Source: Prosthecochloris ethylica (lineage in GTDB: Bacteria; Bacteroidota; Chlorobiia; Chlorobiales; Chlorobiaceae). From it: a stretch of DNA of 12,534 nucleotides. Both the position numbers and the translations under genes were made by a program. Below are positions 1-6,355 of the stretch, piece after piece. Every line of letters starts with the position of its first letter. Position 1 is the first letter of the stretch. The DNA is taken from assembly GCF_015234275.1 (NCBI RefSeq), contig NZ_JADGII010000031.1, one strand, 5' to 3'. The notes beneath the pieces are model-generated. The model saw only the letters and a program-made list of their open reading frames with translations. It was not told where the DNA came from and searched no databases.

Positions 1-41
1 AAACAACCAATTCGCAGTAATCCGCGCCAATCCGCGGACAA

Positions 42-80
42 TCAAAAACCAATCCGTGAAAATCAGTGTAATCTGTGGGC
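42..80 (+). repeat. Dispersed intergenic repeat, module A copy 1
   Basis: A 39-bp block that recurs at 5841-5879 with 36 of 39 bases identical. It is built of short AATC-TGTG style units (AATCCGTG, AATCAGTG, TAATCTGTGGG). Two more diverged units of the same kind, ending in CCGCG, lie just to its left at about 17-38. It is non-coding and lies beyond the pgsA terminator. Function unknown. Confidence 0.75.
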
Positions 81-107
81 AAAACAAAAAAAAGCGCCGC
101 AGGCGCT
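81..107 (-). terminator. Intrinsic terminator for the mutS2-pgsA transcript
   Basis: Read on the minus strand this is a perfect 6-bp GC-rich stem (AGCGCC at 93-98 pairing with GGCGCT at 102-107, 3-nt loop) followed at once by eight T residues, a G and four more Ts. It lies about 30 bp past the pgsA stop codon, which is the expected place and strand. The hairpin is also a copy of the dispersed module D (see 3389-3420 and 6077-6185), so the terminator appears to be made from repeat DNA. Confidence 0.8.
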
Positions 108-122
108 CCGGCCTCCCGGCGC
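93..122 (+). repeat. Dispersed repeat, module D copy 1
   Basis: The block runs AGCGCCGCAGGCGCTCCGG and on into a CCTCC tract. The same hairpin-plus-CTCCGG design recurs at 3389-3420, 6077-6089, 6121-6133 and 6173-6185. A second small inverted repeat follows directly (GGCGC at 118-122, AAA, GCGCC at 126-130). Confidence 0.7.
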
Positions 123-132
123 AAAGCGCCCA

Positions 133-146
133 ACTTTTCACTTTTG
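133..146 (+). repeat. Short heptad repeat, module E copy 1, overlapping the pgsA stop
   Basis: Two 7-bp units, ACTTTTC and ACTTTTG, are preceded by CCA. The same arrangement occurs in longer form at 3428-3469, where CCA also precedes ACTTTTT heptads. The pgsA stop codon (138-140) and its last codons fall inside this block, so the end of the gene is formed by repeat-like sequence. Confidence 0.55.
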
Positions 147-743
147 GCCTCTGACTTTCGAACTCCCCCCACCCAGATGCCCCCAGTTCTGCACCAGGTA
201 CGACACGCCGGTATAGACCGTAAACAGCGTCACCCCAAGCATCACGTAATCCAGGCCCGGATGGAACAGCACCCCCTGCACCATGCCGGCAACCCGCTCG
301 CCTGCAAGCCCGGGCTCACCCAGAAGCATGAAGAGCATAATCACATACGCCAGGATATTCTGCGACAGCGTCTTGTACTTCGCCTCCCTGCTCGTCACGA
401 CCGGACGGTCCATCCACTCGGCATACACCCGCAGCACGGTCACCACAACATCGCGCAGCGCTACAAGCAGCACCATCCAGAGTTCCAGGTACCCGTACCA
501 TACATACACCAGAAACGCCGATGTAATCAGAAACTTGTCGGCAAGCGGATCGAGAAACGCTCCCAGACGGGTGATCTCACCATGCTTTCTCGCATGGTAG
601 CCATCGATCGCATCGGTTACCGAGGCCACGATAAACACCACAACCCCCAGAAGCTTCAACACTGGTGAAGACATCATCAGGAGATATACAAATACCGGCA
701 CAAGCAGAATGCGCAGGATGGTCAGCTGATTGGCTAATGTCAT
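138..743 (-). CDS. pgsA: CDP-diacylglycerol-glycerol-3-phosphate 3-phosphatidyltransferase
   Basis: Catalyses the first committed step of phosphatidylglycerol synthesis in the inner membrane, joining CDP-diacylglycerol and sn-glycerol 3-phosphate and releasing CMP. The 201-residue product carries the complete CDP-alcohol phosphotransferase signature: D44, D47-G48, A51-R52, G61, D65 and D69 with the canonical spacing. The N-terminus MTLANQLTILRILLVPVFVY is the usual PgsA opening and supports this start, although no clear Shine-Dalgarno sequence precedes it. Several hydrophobic segments are present (about 10-40, 70-105, 128-142, 165-185), as expected of the family. It lies 67 bp downstream of mutS2 on the same strand and ends in a clear terminator. 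The last few residues (SSKVRGQK) are encoded by sequence resembling the module E repeat. Other CDP-alcohol transferases such as phosphatidylserine synthase are less likely given the N-terminus. Confidence 0.93.
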   Translation of the reverse strand: MTLANQLTILRILLVPVFVYLLMMSSPVLKLLGVVVFIVASVTDAIDGYHARKHGEITRLGAFLDPLADKFLITSAFLVYVWYGYLELWMVLLVALRDVVVTVLRVYAEWMDRPVVTSREAKYKTLSQNILAYVIMLFMLLGEPGLAGERVAGMVQGVLFHPGLDYVMLGVTLFTVYTGVSYLVQNWGHLGGGSSKVRGQK

Positions 744-777
744 AAAAACAAATTGTTATGCTGTATGTTACAAGAAG

Positions 778-797
778 ATACGCCAAACATGGCGTAT
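778..797 (-). terminator. Inverted repeat between mutS2 and pgsA, possible weak terminator or attenuator
   Basis: A perfect 7-bp inverted repeat (ATACGCC at 778-784, GGCGTAT at 791-797, 6-nt loop) lies 14 bp past the mutS2 stop. On the minus strand it is followed by CTTCTTGT, a poor T tract. It could trim transcription between mutS2 and pgsA or shape the pgsA leader. The structure is visible, but the role is a guess. Confidence 0.35.
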
Positions 798-810
798 TCT
801 CAATCAGGCT

Positions 811-3201
811 TTACAGTTCGATCACCGTCACACCTGCTCCGCCTTCGGACCAGTCACCAAGGCGGAAGCTGCGAACATGGCGGTTCTTCTTCAGATACTC
901 CGTAATACGCATGCGCAGGGCCCCGGTCCCCTTACCGTGAATAATGGTCGCACTCGATATCCGGTTCAGCCGGAGCTTATCGATAAACCGTTCGATCTCC
1001 ACGACCGCTTCATCGCCATTCAGCCCCCGCAGATCAAGCCTGTCAGACTCCAGCATCGATGCCTGGGCATTCCAGCCGCCCGTGCCGCCGTCCTGTTTTT
1101 CCAGCTTTTTCTGCTTCCTGCGGGAAATTTTCTCGACGTTGCGAACCGATGTCGACAATCGGAACGTCCCGCACTGCACGGCAATATCATCACCATCGAC
1201 CGATACCACCTCACCGGTCGTATTGGTGGTCATCACCCGGACGGTATCACCCGGGCGCAGGCGCATGTCCTCATCATCCCTCTGGGACGAATCACGAGAG
1301 ATCTCCCGTTCAGCCTTCTCGTTTTTTTTCCGCAAGGCCTGCAGCTTCCTCCTTGCCGGCTCGACCCCTTCACCTGCAGGAGCCTCCTTCGCCTCGCGCA
1401 GAATATCACGAATTTCACGTTTAGCGTGTTCAACCTCTTTCTGCACTTCCCGCGCCACGGTCCGTTTCGTCTGCTGCTGACGTTCACGCAATGCCATCTC
1501 CCGCTGCTCGAGCAGCCGTTTTCTCCGTCCGAGATCCAGCCGCTCCTTTTCCAGCTGCTCACGCAGGGAACGATTCTCATCCATCACGCCCTTCAGGTCA
1601 TCGAGCATCATATCGAGCCCGGCCACCTCGCGGTTCAGAAACCCGTCAGCCCTCCGCACGACACGCTCATCAAAACCCAGTCGCTGCATCATCGCAAACG
1701 CAAAACTGTTGCCCGGCAGCCCCTTGAGAAACCTGAAGGAGGGAGAAAGAGACGCACGGTCAAACTCCATCGCACCGTTCAGCACGCCTTCACGGGCGTG
1801 CGCATACGCCTTCAGCTCTCCGAGATGTGTCGTCACCACTGCCTTCACACCAAGCTCCAGCAACTGCTCGATCACCGCCCTGGCAATAGCACTTCCCTCC
1901 TCGACATCGGTTCCCGAACAAAGCTCGTCAATCAGCACAAGAGTCCCCGGAGTCGCGGATTCCAGGATCATCCGGATCTGCTTCAGATGCGAACTGAACG
2001 TCGACAGATCATTCTCGATCGACTGCTCATCACCGATGCCGATCGCAATATCATCAAAAAGAGGAAACACCGAACTCTCATGGCATGGCACCAGGTAACC
2101 ATGCAACAGCATGCAGCACAGCAGGCCAACGCTCTTCATCGCAACCGACTTGCCACCGGCATTCGGTCCTGAAATCACCAGCACCTGCTCATGCTCATCC
2201 AGCTCCAGATCGAGCGGATAAACCGTCTCTCCCCGCCTGCGGTGCGTCACCAGAAGCCAGGGATGGTATCCCCTGACAATCTTCAGCCTGCGCCCCTGCT
2301 CCAGGGCAGGCAGCACCGACGACGTATCCACCGCAAAACGTGCCCGGGCATACAAGGCATCGAACTCGCCCAGCAACATCTGGTTATGCCGGATATTCTC
2401 CAGTTCCTCACGAATGCGCCCCGACATCTCCCGAAGAATCCGCTCGACTTCCCGGCGTTCACCGAGTTCGAGATCCTGCAGGCGGTTATTCAGCTCCAGC
2501 ACCTCCGCCGGCTCGATAAACACCGTCTGCCCTGTCTGCGAATAATCCTGAACATAGCCCGGCAGTTTGTACTTACATTCCGCTTTCAGCCCGAGTACCA
2601 GGCGGCCGTTCTTCATCGCCACCGTCTCCTCCATCAGCCAGCCATTCTCACGGCACCGTCGCATCAGACGCTCCATCTTCCTGCGCAGCTGCTCACGCCC
2701 ATCGGCAAGCTCGCGGCGGATCATCTGCAAGGCATCACTCGCCGTATCCACCACCCGCGCCTGGTCGTCAACAATCCGCTTGATCTCGAACTGCAGCGAC
2801 TTCTCCAGCCAGAGCCTCACCGTCAGGTCGTTCACTGCAGGATACACCGTCCTGTTGCGGAACATAAACGTCCGCAACAACGACGACGCCTTCAGAAGAT
2901 CATGAATATCGAGCAGTTCACGGGGCTCGAGATAGTTGTCGATCGTCTCCAGCTTCTTCACCATCTCACGGGTATCCGGCAGGACAGGAAACGGCAGCGC
3001 ATGGCCCTCGAGCAGAAAATTCTTCAGCTCCAGCACTCGCTGCAATTCAACCTGCAACCCGTCAGGGAACACCCCCGCCGACACCTCGGCAAGATGATCC
3101 CGCCCCATATCCGAAAGGCACCCCTGCGAAGCACAATCAACAATCCTGTCAAACTCCAGACGCTGTTTCGTCACTGCATCCATGCACATACCGAAAAACA
3201 T
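811..3201 (-). CDS. mutS2: Endonuclease MutS2 / ribosome-rescue ATPase
   Basis: A MutS2-family protein, with the clamp-lever and ATPase core of MutS but without the N-terminal mismatch-recognition domain. Family members have been linked to suppressing recombination and, more recently, to splitting collided ribosomes. With the start chosen here it is 796 residues, close to the usual 780-800. Visible motifs are a Walker A (GPNAGGKS, residues 345-352), a Walker B (TLVLIDELCSGTD), a VTTHLGELKAYA switch region, a long charged coiled coil after the ATPase (about 510-610), a KOW-like segment (LRPGDTVRVMTTNTTGEVVS), and an intact C-terminal Smr nuclease domain with LDLRG at 722-726 and HGKGTG at 755-760. 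An in-frame ATG lies 14 codons upstream at 3243, but the ATG at 3201 has a good Shine-Dalgarno sequence. An ATG at 3183 would give a more canonical MDAVTKQRLEFD start. Transcribed divergently from pdxJ and upstream of pgsA. Confidence 0.95.
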   Translation of the reverse strand: MFFGMCMDAVTKQRLEFDRIVDCASQGCLSDMGRDHLAEVSAGVFPDGLQVELQRVLELKNFLLEGHALPFPVLPDTREMVKKLETIDNYLEPRELLDIHDLLKASSLLRTFMFRNRTVYPAVNDLTVRLWLEKSLQFEIKRIVDDQARVVDTASDALQMIRRELADGREQLRRKMERLMRRCRENGWLMEETVAMKNGRLVLGLKAECKYKLPGYVQDYSQTGQTVFIEPAEVLELNNRLQDLELGERREVERILREMSGRIREELENIRHNQMLLGEFDALYARARFAVDTSSVLPALEQGRRLKIVRGYHPWLLVTHRRRGETVYPLDLELDEHEQVLVISGPNAGGKSVAMKSVGLLCCMLLHGYLVPCHESSVFPLFDDIAIGIGDEQSIENDLSTFSSHLKQIRMILESATPGTLVLIDELCSGTDVEEGSAIARAVIEQLLELGVKAVVTTHLGELKAYAHAREGVLNGAMEFDRASLSPSFRFLKGLPGNSFAFAMMQRLGFDERVVRRADGFLNREVAGLDMMLDDLKGVMDENRSLREQLEKERLDLGRRKRLLEQREMALRERQQQTKRTVAREVQKEVEHAKREIRDILREAKEAPAGEGVEPARRKLQALRKKNEKAEREISRDSSQRDDEDMRLRPGDTVRVMTTNTTGEVVSVDGDDIAVQCGTFRLSTSVRNVEKISRRKQKKLEKQDGGTGGWNAQASMLESDRLDLRGLNGDEAVVEIERFIDKLRLNRISSATIIHGKGTGALRMRITEYLKKNRHVRSFRLGDWSEGGAGVTVIEL

Positions 3202-3210
3202 TGAAAAAAA

Positions 3211-3218
3211 CCTCTCCC
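3211..3218 (-). promoter_or_regulatory. Ribosome binding site deciding the mutS2 start
   Basis: On the minus strand GGGAGAGG lies 9 nt before the ATG at 3201. It is 21 nt from the ATG at 3189 and lies inside the coding sequence of the longer frame that begins at 3243. It therefore favours the start at 3201. Confidence 0.6.
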
Positions 3219-3280
3219 GCCAGCAGAAGCCTAATAAAAACAAACCACAGGAACAATAGCAAAAAATCGTGAACAGGAAA

Positions 3281-3317
3281 TCGTGAATCGTCAGTCGTCA
3301 ATGGTAAATGGTGAATA
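3281..3317 (+). repeat. Dispersed repeat, module B copy 1
   Basis: A block made of TCGTGAATCG, TCAGTCGTCAATGG and TAAATGGTGAAT units. The part beginning GAATCG matches 5941-5972 with only two differences in 32 bases, and a shorter relative lies at 12471-12494. It sits in the divergent space between mutS2 and pdxJ and does not code. Confidence 0.75.
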
Positions 3318-3335
3318 ACGAACCATCCCGGCACC

Positions 3336-3373
3336 TGCCGCCACAACACCCACAAGCCACATTTTCTGGTCAC
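3336..3373 (+). repeat. Dispersed repeat, module C copy 1
   Basis: A 38-bp block that recurs at 6038-6075 with a single difference (37 of 38 identical). In both places module B lies upstream and module D downstream. There is no internal symmetry of note and no coding frame that resembles a protein. Confidence 0.85.
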
Positions 3374-3388
3374 TCGTCACTGGTCACT

Positions 3389-3420
3389 GCGCCGTCAGGC
3401 GCTCCGCCCTCCGTTCTCCG
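3389..3420 (+). repeat. Dispersed repeat, module D copy 2
   Basis: A hairpin (GCGCC at 3389-3393, GTCA loop, GGCGC at 3398-3402) followed by a pyrimidine-rich CTCCGCCCTCCGTTCTCCG tail. The same layout occurs at 93-122 and three times in 6077-6235. The end CCGTTCTCCG is shared exactly with 6112-6121. Confidence 0.7.
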
Positions 3421-3427
3421 ACATCCA

Positions 3428-3469
3428 ACTTTTTACTTTTTACCTTTTACTTTTTACTTTTGCCTTTTC
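3428..3469 (+). repeat. Heptad tandem repeat ACTTTTT upstream of pdxJ, module E copy 2
   Basis: Six consecutive 7-bp units: ACTTTTT, ACTTTTT, ACCTTTT, ACTTTTT, ACTTTTG and CCTTTTC. The block ends 32 bp before the pdxJ start, so it forms a strongly pyrimidine-rich stretch in the promoter or leader region. A two-unit version lies at 133-146. Tandem tracts like this can change length by replication slippage. Whether that affects pdxJ is unknown. Confidence 0.75.
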
Positions 3470-3501
3470 ACCATAGCATGTTCACCTTTGAATTTCCACA
3501 C

Positions 3502-4224
3502 ATGAGACTTGCCGTCAACGTCGACCACATCGCAACGCTGCGCAACGCACGCAACGAACAGCAGCCGGACCCCGTCACAGCCGCCTCGATTGCCGAACTC
3601 AGCGGCGCATCGGGCATTGTCTGTCACCTGCGTGAAGACCGTCGGCACATCAAAGACCGTGATCTCGAGCGCCTGCGTGAAGCCGTCACCACGCGCCTCG
3701 ACCTCGAAATGGCCATGACCGACGAAATGCAGGCCATCGCCATCAGAACGAAACCAGAGCTGGTCACCCTCGTTCCGGAAAAACGCCAGGAACTCACCAC
3801 GGAAGGCGGGTTTGACATCATCCGCCACTTCGACAGCCTCTGCAGCTATATCAAGCCCATACAGGAAGCCGGCATCGAGGTCAGCATCTTCATCGAACCT
3901 GAAAAACAGGCCATCGACCGCGCATCAGAAGCCGGAGCTGACATTGTCGAACTCCATACCGGGCCCTACTCGCTCAAAACCGGGCCGAACGAAATCCGGA
4001 ACGAACTGCAGCGCATCCGCACCGCAGCCGCACATGCCCGAAACCACGGAATGCGCGTTGTCGCCGGCCACGGCCTCAGTTATACCAATATCGCCCCGTT
4101 TACCACCATCACCGAAATCGAAGAGGTCAGCATCGGTCACGCTCTCATCGCCCGTGCGGCAATCGTCGGCATCGAAACAGCGGTCCGCGACATGATCCGC
4201 ATTCTCAACACAACAACATCGTAA
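3502..4224 (+). CDS. pdxJ: Pyridoxine 5'-phosphate synthase
   Basis: Condenses 1-deoxy-D-xylulose 5-phosphate with 3-amino-2-oxopropyl phosphate to give pyridoxine 5'-phosphate, the last ring-forming step of the DXP-dependent vitamin B6 pathway in the cytosol. The 240-residue product matches the usual length of about 240. It opens MRLAVNVDHIATLRNAR as PdxJ proteins do. The frame is open further upstream, with ATGs at 3460 and 3478, but those would add a non-homologous tail from the heptad repeat, so I use 3502. Visible family motifs are N6 and H9, the EDRRHIKDRD loop (45-54), E69 in RLDLEMA, VPEKRQELTTEGG (91-103), GHGLSYTN (189-196) with H190, and SIGHALIARA (210-219). No clear Shine-Dalgarno sequence is seen. 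It is the first gene of a run with rdgB and uppP and is divergent from mutS2. Confidence 0.95.
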   Translation: MRLAVNVDHIATLRNARNEQQPDPVTAASIAELSGASGIVCHLREDRRHIKDRDLERLREAVTTRLDLEMAMTDEMQAIAIRTKPELVTLVPEKRQELTTEGGFDIIRHFDSLCSYIKPIQEAGIEVSIFIEPEKQAIDRASEAGADIVELHTGPYSLKTGPNEIRNELQRIRTAAAHARNHGMRVVAGHGLSYTNIAPFTTITEIEEVSIGHALIARAAIVGIETAVRDMIRILNTTTS

Positions 4225-4245
4225 CAGGAAGTCCACAGCCCGCCC

Positions 4246-4911
4246 ATGACCAGCACACAGCCAAACCGGACAACAATTGTTCTTGCCACCAACAACCCGG
4301 ACAAGGTTCGTGAAATCCGTCCGCTTCTGATGGGAATCAAGCCGGACGTAGCCGTCTGTTCCCTCAAGGATCTCGGGGTCGACCTCGACATCGAGGAAAC
4401 AGAAAACACTCTCGAAGGCAACGCACTCCTGAAAGCCGAAGCCGTCTTCAACCACCTCTCCGGGCGTTATCCCGACCTCGTCAGCCTTGCTGACGACACC
4501 GGCCTCGAAGTCGAAGCACTCGACGGTGCACCCGGGGTCTACTCCGCGCGTTTCGCTCCCATGCCCGAAGGCCAGTTGCCGGCATACGAAGACAACGTCC
4601 GGCACCTCCTGAAGGTCATGCAGCACCACAGTAACCGCAACGCCACGTTCCGCACCGTGATCGCAATCAAGGGGAGGCTCAACCGGCCTGACGGCGAACA
4701 CCGTTTCACCTCAACCGTCGAAGGCTGCGTCAAGGGACAGATCACCAGGGAAAAGACCGGCAGCAACGGGTTTGGCTATGATCCCATTTTTTGGGTAAAT
4801 TCGGCACAGGCAGCTTATGCTGAAATGAGCACTGAAGAAAAAAACCGTCTCAGCCACCGCTCACTTGCGGTCAGAAAAGCAGTCGAAACACTCCGCCGGG
4901 AACTCCTGTAA
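4246..4911 (+). CDS. rdgB: XTP/dITP diphosphatase (RdgB/HAM1 family)
   Basis: Hydrolyses non-canonical purine triphosphates (XTP, ITP, dITP) to the monophosphate and pyrophosphate, keeping damaged bases out of DNA and RNA. The 221-residue protein is slightly longer than the usual 195-205. Motifs in order are LATNNPDKVREI (13-24), the substrate loop; LADDTGLEVEALDGAPGVYS (81-100), with the catalytic-site aspartates D83 and D84; GFGYDPIFWV (175-184); and SHRSLAVRKAV (203-213). All match family positions. AGGAAG at 4226-4231 may act as a ribosome binding site, with rather long spacing of 14 nt. The gene lies 21 bp after pdxJ and 36 bp before uppP, so co-transcription is likely. Confidence 0.94.
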   Translation: MTSTQPNRTTIVLATNNPDKVREIRPLLMGIKPDVAVCSLKDLGVDLDIEETENTLEGNALLKAEAVFNHLSGRYPDLVSLADDTGLEVEALDGAPGVYSARFAPMPEGQLPAYEDNVRHLLKVMQHHSNRNATFRTVIAIKGRLNRPDGEHRFTSTVEGCVKGQITREKTGSNGFGYDPIFWVNSAQAAYAEMSTEEKNRLSHRSLAVRKAVETLRRELL

Positions 4912-4947
4912 ATCCCGCGGCCCCCATGGAACCATAAACATCTCATC

Positions 4948-5796
4948 ATGAGCCTCACAGAAGCCATCATTCTCGGCATCGTCCAGGGCCTGACCGAATT
5001 TCTTCCCATCAGCAGCACCGCTCACCTGCGAATCCTGCCCGCCCTTGCCGGCTGGCAGGACCCGGGGGCCGCATTTACCGCCATCGTCCAGATCGGGACC
5101 CTCATCGCCGTGCTGATCTACTTCTTCCGTGACATCATCTCCATAACCGGCGCCGTGGTCCGGGGCATCGCCAGCGGCAGGCCGCTCGGTACGACAGACG
5201 CAAAAATGGGCTGGATGATCGCCGCCGGCACCATACCCATCGTCATTTTCGGGCTGCTCTTCAAAACCCAGATTGAAACCAGCCTCCGATCGCTGTACTG
5301 GATCAGCGGAGCGCTCATCATTCTCGCCCTCATACTCACCCTGGCCGAATGGCTGATGAAACAACGCATGAAAAAAGGGCTCCCCGCAAAAACAATGGAG
5401 CATATCGGCTGGAAAGAAGCCCTGCTCATCGGCCTCGCCCAGAGCATCGCACTGATCCCCGGCTCATCGCGCTCCGGTGTCACCATCACTGCAGGCCTCT
5501 TTCTGAACCTCTCCCGCGACACCGCCGCACGTTTCTCCTTCCTGCTCTCCCTTCCGGCAGTTTTCGCATCAGGGATGTACCAGCTCTATGAAACCCGCGA
5601 AATCCTGATGAACTCTTCCAGTGCCCTCCTCAACCTCATCGTCGCAACCACCTTCGCCGGCATTGTTGGCTATGCGTCCATCGCATTTCTGATCAGCTAT
5701 CTCAAAAAACATTCGACCGGTATTTTCATCATCTACCGCATCGCCCTCGGCCTCACCATCCTCGCCCTCATCAGCGCCGGGTACGTACAGGCATAA
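4948..5796 (+). CDS. uppP: Undecaprenyl-diphosphatase
   Basis: An integral membrane phosphatase (BacA/UppP family) that converts undecaprenyl diphosphate to the monophosphate, recycling the lipid carrier for peptidoglycan and other surface polymers. Overproduction of family members gives bacitracin resistance. The 282-residue product is strongly hydrophobic with about eight membrane segments. Both signature regions are intact: the N-terminal GLTEFLPISSTAHL with E17 and H26, and PGSSRSGVT at 171-179 with R175. The start gives the standard opening MSLTEAIILGIVQGLTEF. It is probably the last gene of the pdxJ-rdgB-uppP run. A strong GC hairpin (5822-5840) and the repeat-rich region follow it. Confidence 0.96.
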   Translation: MSLTEAIILGIVQGLTEFLPISSTAHLRILPALAGWQDPGAAFTAIVQIGTLIAVLIYFFRDIISITGAVVRGIASGRPLGTTDAKMGWMIAAGTIPIVIFGLLFKTQIETSLRSLYWISGALIILALILTLAEWLMKQRMKKGLPAKTMEHIGWKEALLIGLAQSIALIPGSSRSGVTITAGLFLNLSRDTAARFSFLLSLPAVFASGMYQLYETREILMNSSSALLNLIVATTFAGIVGYASIAFLISYLKKHSTGIFIIYRIALGLTILALISAGYVQA

Positions 5797-5821
5797 AGAG
5801 GGGTTGATCTGTCGATTCGTC

Positions 5822-5840
5822 CTGCGCGCTTTGCGCGCAG
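5822..5840 (+). terminator. Strong GC hairpin after uppP, possible terminator without T tract
   Basis: CTGCGCGC (5822-5829), a TTT loop and GCGCGCAG (5833-5840) form a perfect 8-bp stem 25 bp past the uppP stop. No T run follows on the plus strand, so it is not a classic intrinsic terminator. It could stabilise the mRNA 3' end or simply be another repeat-type palindrome. Confidence 0.4.
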
Positions 5841-5879
5841 TCAAAAACCAATCAGTGCAAATCCGTGTAATCTGTGGGC
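5841..5879 (+). repeat. Dispersed repeat, module A copy 2
   Basis: Matches 42-80 with 36 of 39 bases. The differences lie in the middle AATC units, which look exchanged (CCGTG and CAGTG swapped). It directly abuts the GC hairpin at 5822-5840. Confidence 0.75.
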
Positions 5880-5895
5880 TACCCCACGCCCGTCC

Positions 5896-5918
5896 GGGTC
5901 AGCGCCGCTGACCCCTAC
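5896..5918 (-). repeat. Palindromic module F, variant copy in inverted orientation
   Basis: On the minus strand it reads GTAGGGGTCAGC, then GGC, then GCTGACCC. The other copies read GTAGGGGCGAGC, GGC, GCTCGCCC. Stem pairs 4 and 5 differ, but both arms changed together and the 8-bp stem stays perfect. The sequence to the right of the stem differs from the direct copies. Confidence 0.7.
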
Positions 5919-5936
5919 GCAAGACAAGGCAACTAT

Positions 5937-5972
5937 CCGTGAATCGTTAGTCGTCAATAGTAAATGGTGAAT
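5937..5972 (+). repeat. Dispersed repeat, module B copy 2
   Basis: From GAATCG onward it matches 3285-3316 with two differences in 32 bases (C to T and G to A). It is followed after 3 bp by palindromic module F, the same B-then-F order seen at the right end of the window (12471-12533). Confidence 0.75.
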
Positions 5973-5975
5973 GCC

Positions 5976-6011
5976 GTAGGGGCGAGCGGCGCTCGCCCGC
6001 AACGAACCCCC
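5976..6011 (+). repeat. REP-like palindrome, module F copy 1
   Basis: A 36-bp unit with a perfect 8-bp stem: GGGCGAGC (5980-5987), GGC, GCTCGCCC (5991-5998). GTA precedes the stem and GCAACGAACCCCC follows it. It recurs at 12498-12533 with 34 of 36 bases identical. Confidence 0.85.
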
Positions 6012-6037
6012 ACCAACCACCAAACATGCCCGGCCCA

Positions 6038-6075
6038 TGCCGCCACAACACCCACAGGCCACATTTTCTGGTCAC
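6038..6075 (+). repeat. Dispersed repeat, module C copy 2
   Basis: Matches 3336-3373 with 37 of 38 bases. The similarity continues weakly upstream (a CCCGGC stretch in both) and is followed, as in the first copy, by a module D hairpin. Confidence 0.85.
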
Positions 6076-6076
6076 C

Positions 6077-6235
6077 GCGCCGAAGGCGCTCCGGCCTCCG
6101 GTCTCCCGTCTCCGTTCTCCGCGCCGCAGGCGCATCCTGCCTCTCGTCTCTTGTCACCCGTCACTGCTCCCCGCGCCGAAGGCGCTCCGGTCTCCCGTCT
6201 CCGGCCTCCGGTCTCCGACCTCCCTCCCCCCTATC
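6077..6235 (+). repeat. Cluster of three module D hairpins in a pyrimidine-rich tract
   Basis: Three hairpins of the form GCGCC-N3-GGCGC (6077-6089, 6121-6133, 6173-6185) are spaced 44 and 52 bp apart and linked by repeats of GTCTCC, CCTCCGG and TCTCCG. The plus strand is almost purine-free over long parts of the linkers. The first copy ends in CCGTTCTCCG, as does the copy near pdxJ. Confidence 0.75.
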
Positions 6236-6240
6236 CCAAC

Positions 6241-6355
6241 GCACGTTCGGCAACTAATAACACCTGAAAATTATTCTACTTTTCTGTACCCTCAGGCCGA
6301 AAAAATTTCTTATATATAAGGATATCAACTTATAAAAATTCAAACCACTTAGGCC
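6241..6355 (+). promoter_or_regulatory. AT-rich leader and likely promoter region of the PHP gene
   Basis: GC content falls to about 35% here against about 55% around it. A perfect 12-bp palindrome CTTATATATAAG (6309-6320) contains TATAAG, one base off the -10 consensus, and TATAAA follows at 6331. I could not find a good -35 at the right distance. The region is promoter-like, but the exact elements are uncertain. Confidence 0.35.

Larger units (their letters stand above)
5797..6355. other. Gene-free, repeat-rich intergenic region
   Basis: About 560 bp without a credible gene. In order it holds a GC palindrome (5822-5840), module A, an inverted copy of palindromic module F, module B, a direct copy of F, module C, three module D hairpins in a long CTCC/CCGG pyrimidine-rich tract (to about 6235), and then an abrupt AT-rich stretch (6241-6355, about 35% GC) leading to the PHP gene. 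Short open frames through it translate to low-complexity Pro/Ser/Arg strings and look non-coding. Confidence 0.8.

Noticed and set aside
730..2172. A 480-codon plus-strand open frame opposite mutS2, and another at 2191-3204
   Set aside because: Both lie antisense to a clear mutS2 with all family motifs. Their translations are rich in His, Gln, Arg and Pro with no recognisable domain, as expected of GC-rich antisense shadows.
3244..3459. Longer pdxJ start at 3460 or 3478
   Set aside because: The added N-terminal residues come from the heptad repeat and its flank and do not resemble PdxJ, whose usual opening matches the ATG at 3502.
3925..4701. A 258-codon minus-strand open frame across the pdxJ-rdgB junction
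   Set aside because: It overlaps two well-supported genes on the other strand and shows no family motif or ribosome binding site.
6077..6235. Possible CRISPR array
   Set aside because: The repeated hairpin cores are only about 13 bp, the spacing is uneven (44 and 52 bp), the linkers themselves are repetitive, and no cas gene is present.
5964..6319. Overlapping small plus-strand frames in the repeat region
   Set aside because: They translate repeats into Pro/Ser/Arg-rich strings, and all sit on module copies that are non-coding elsewhere.
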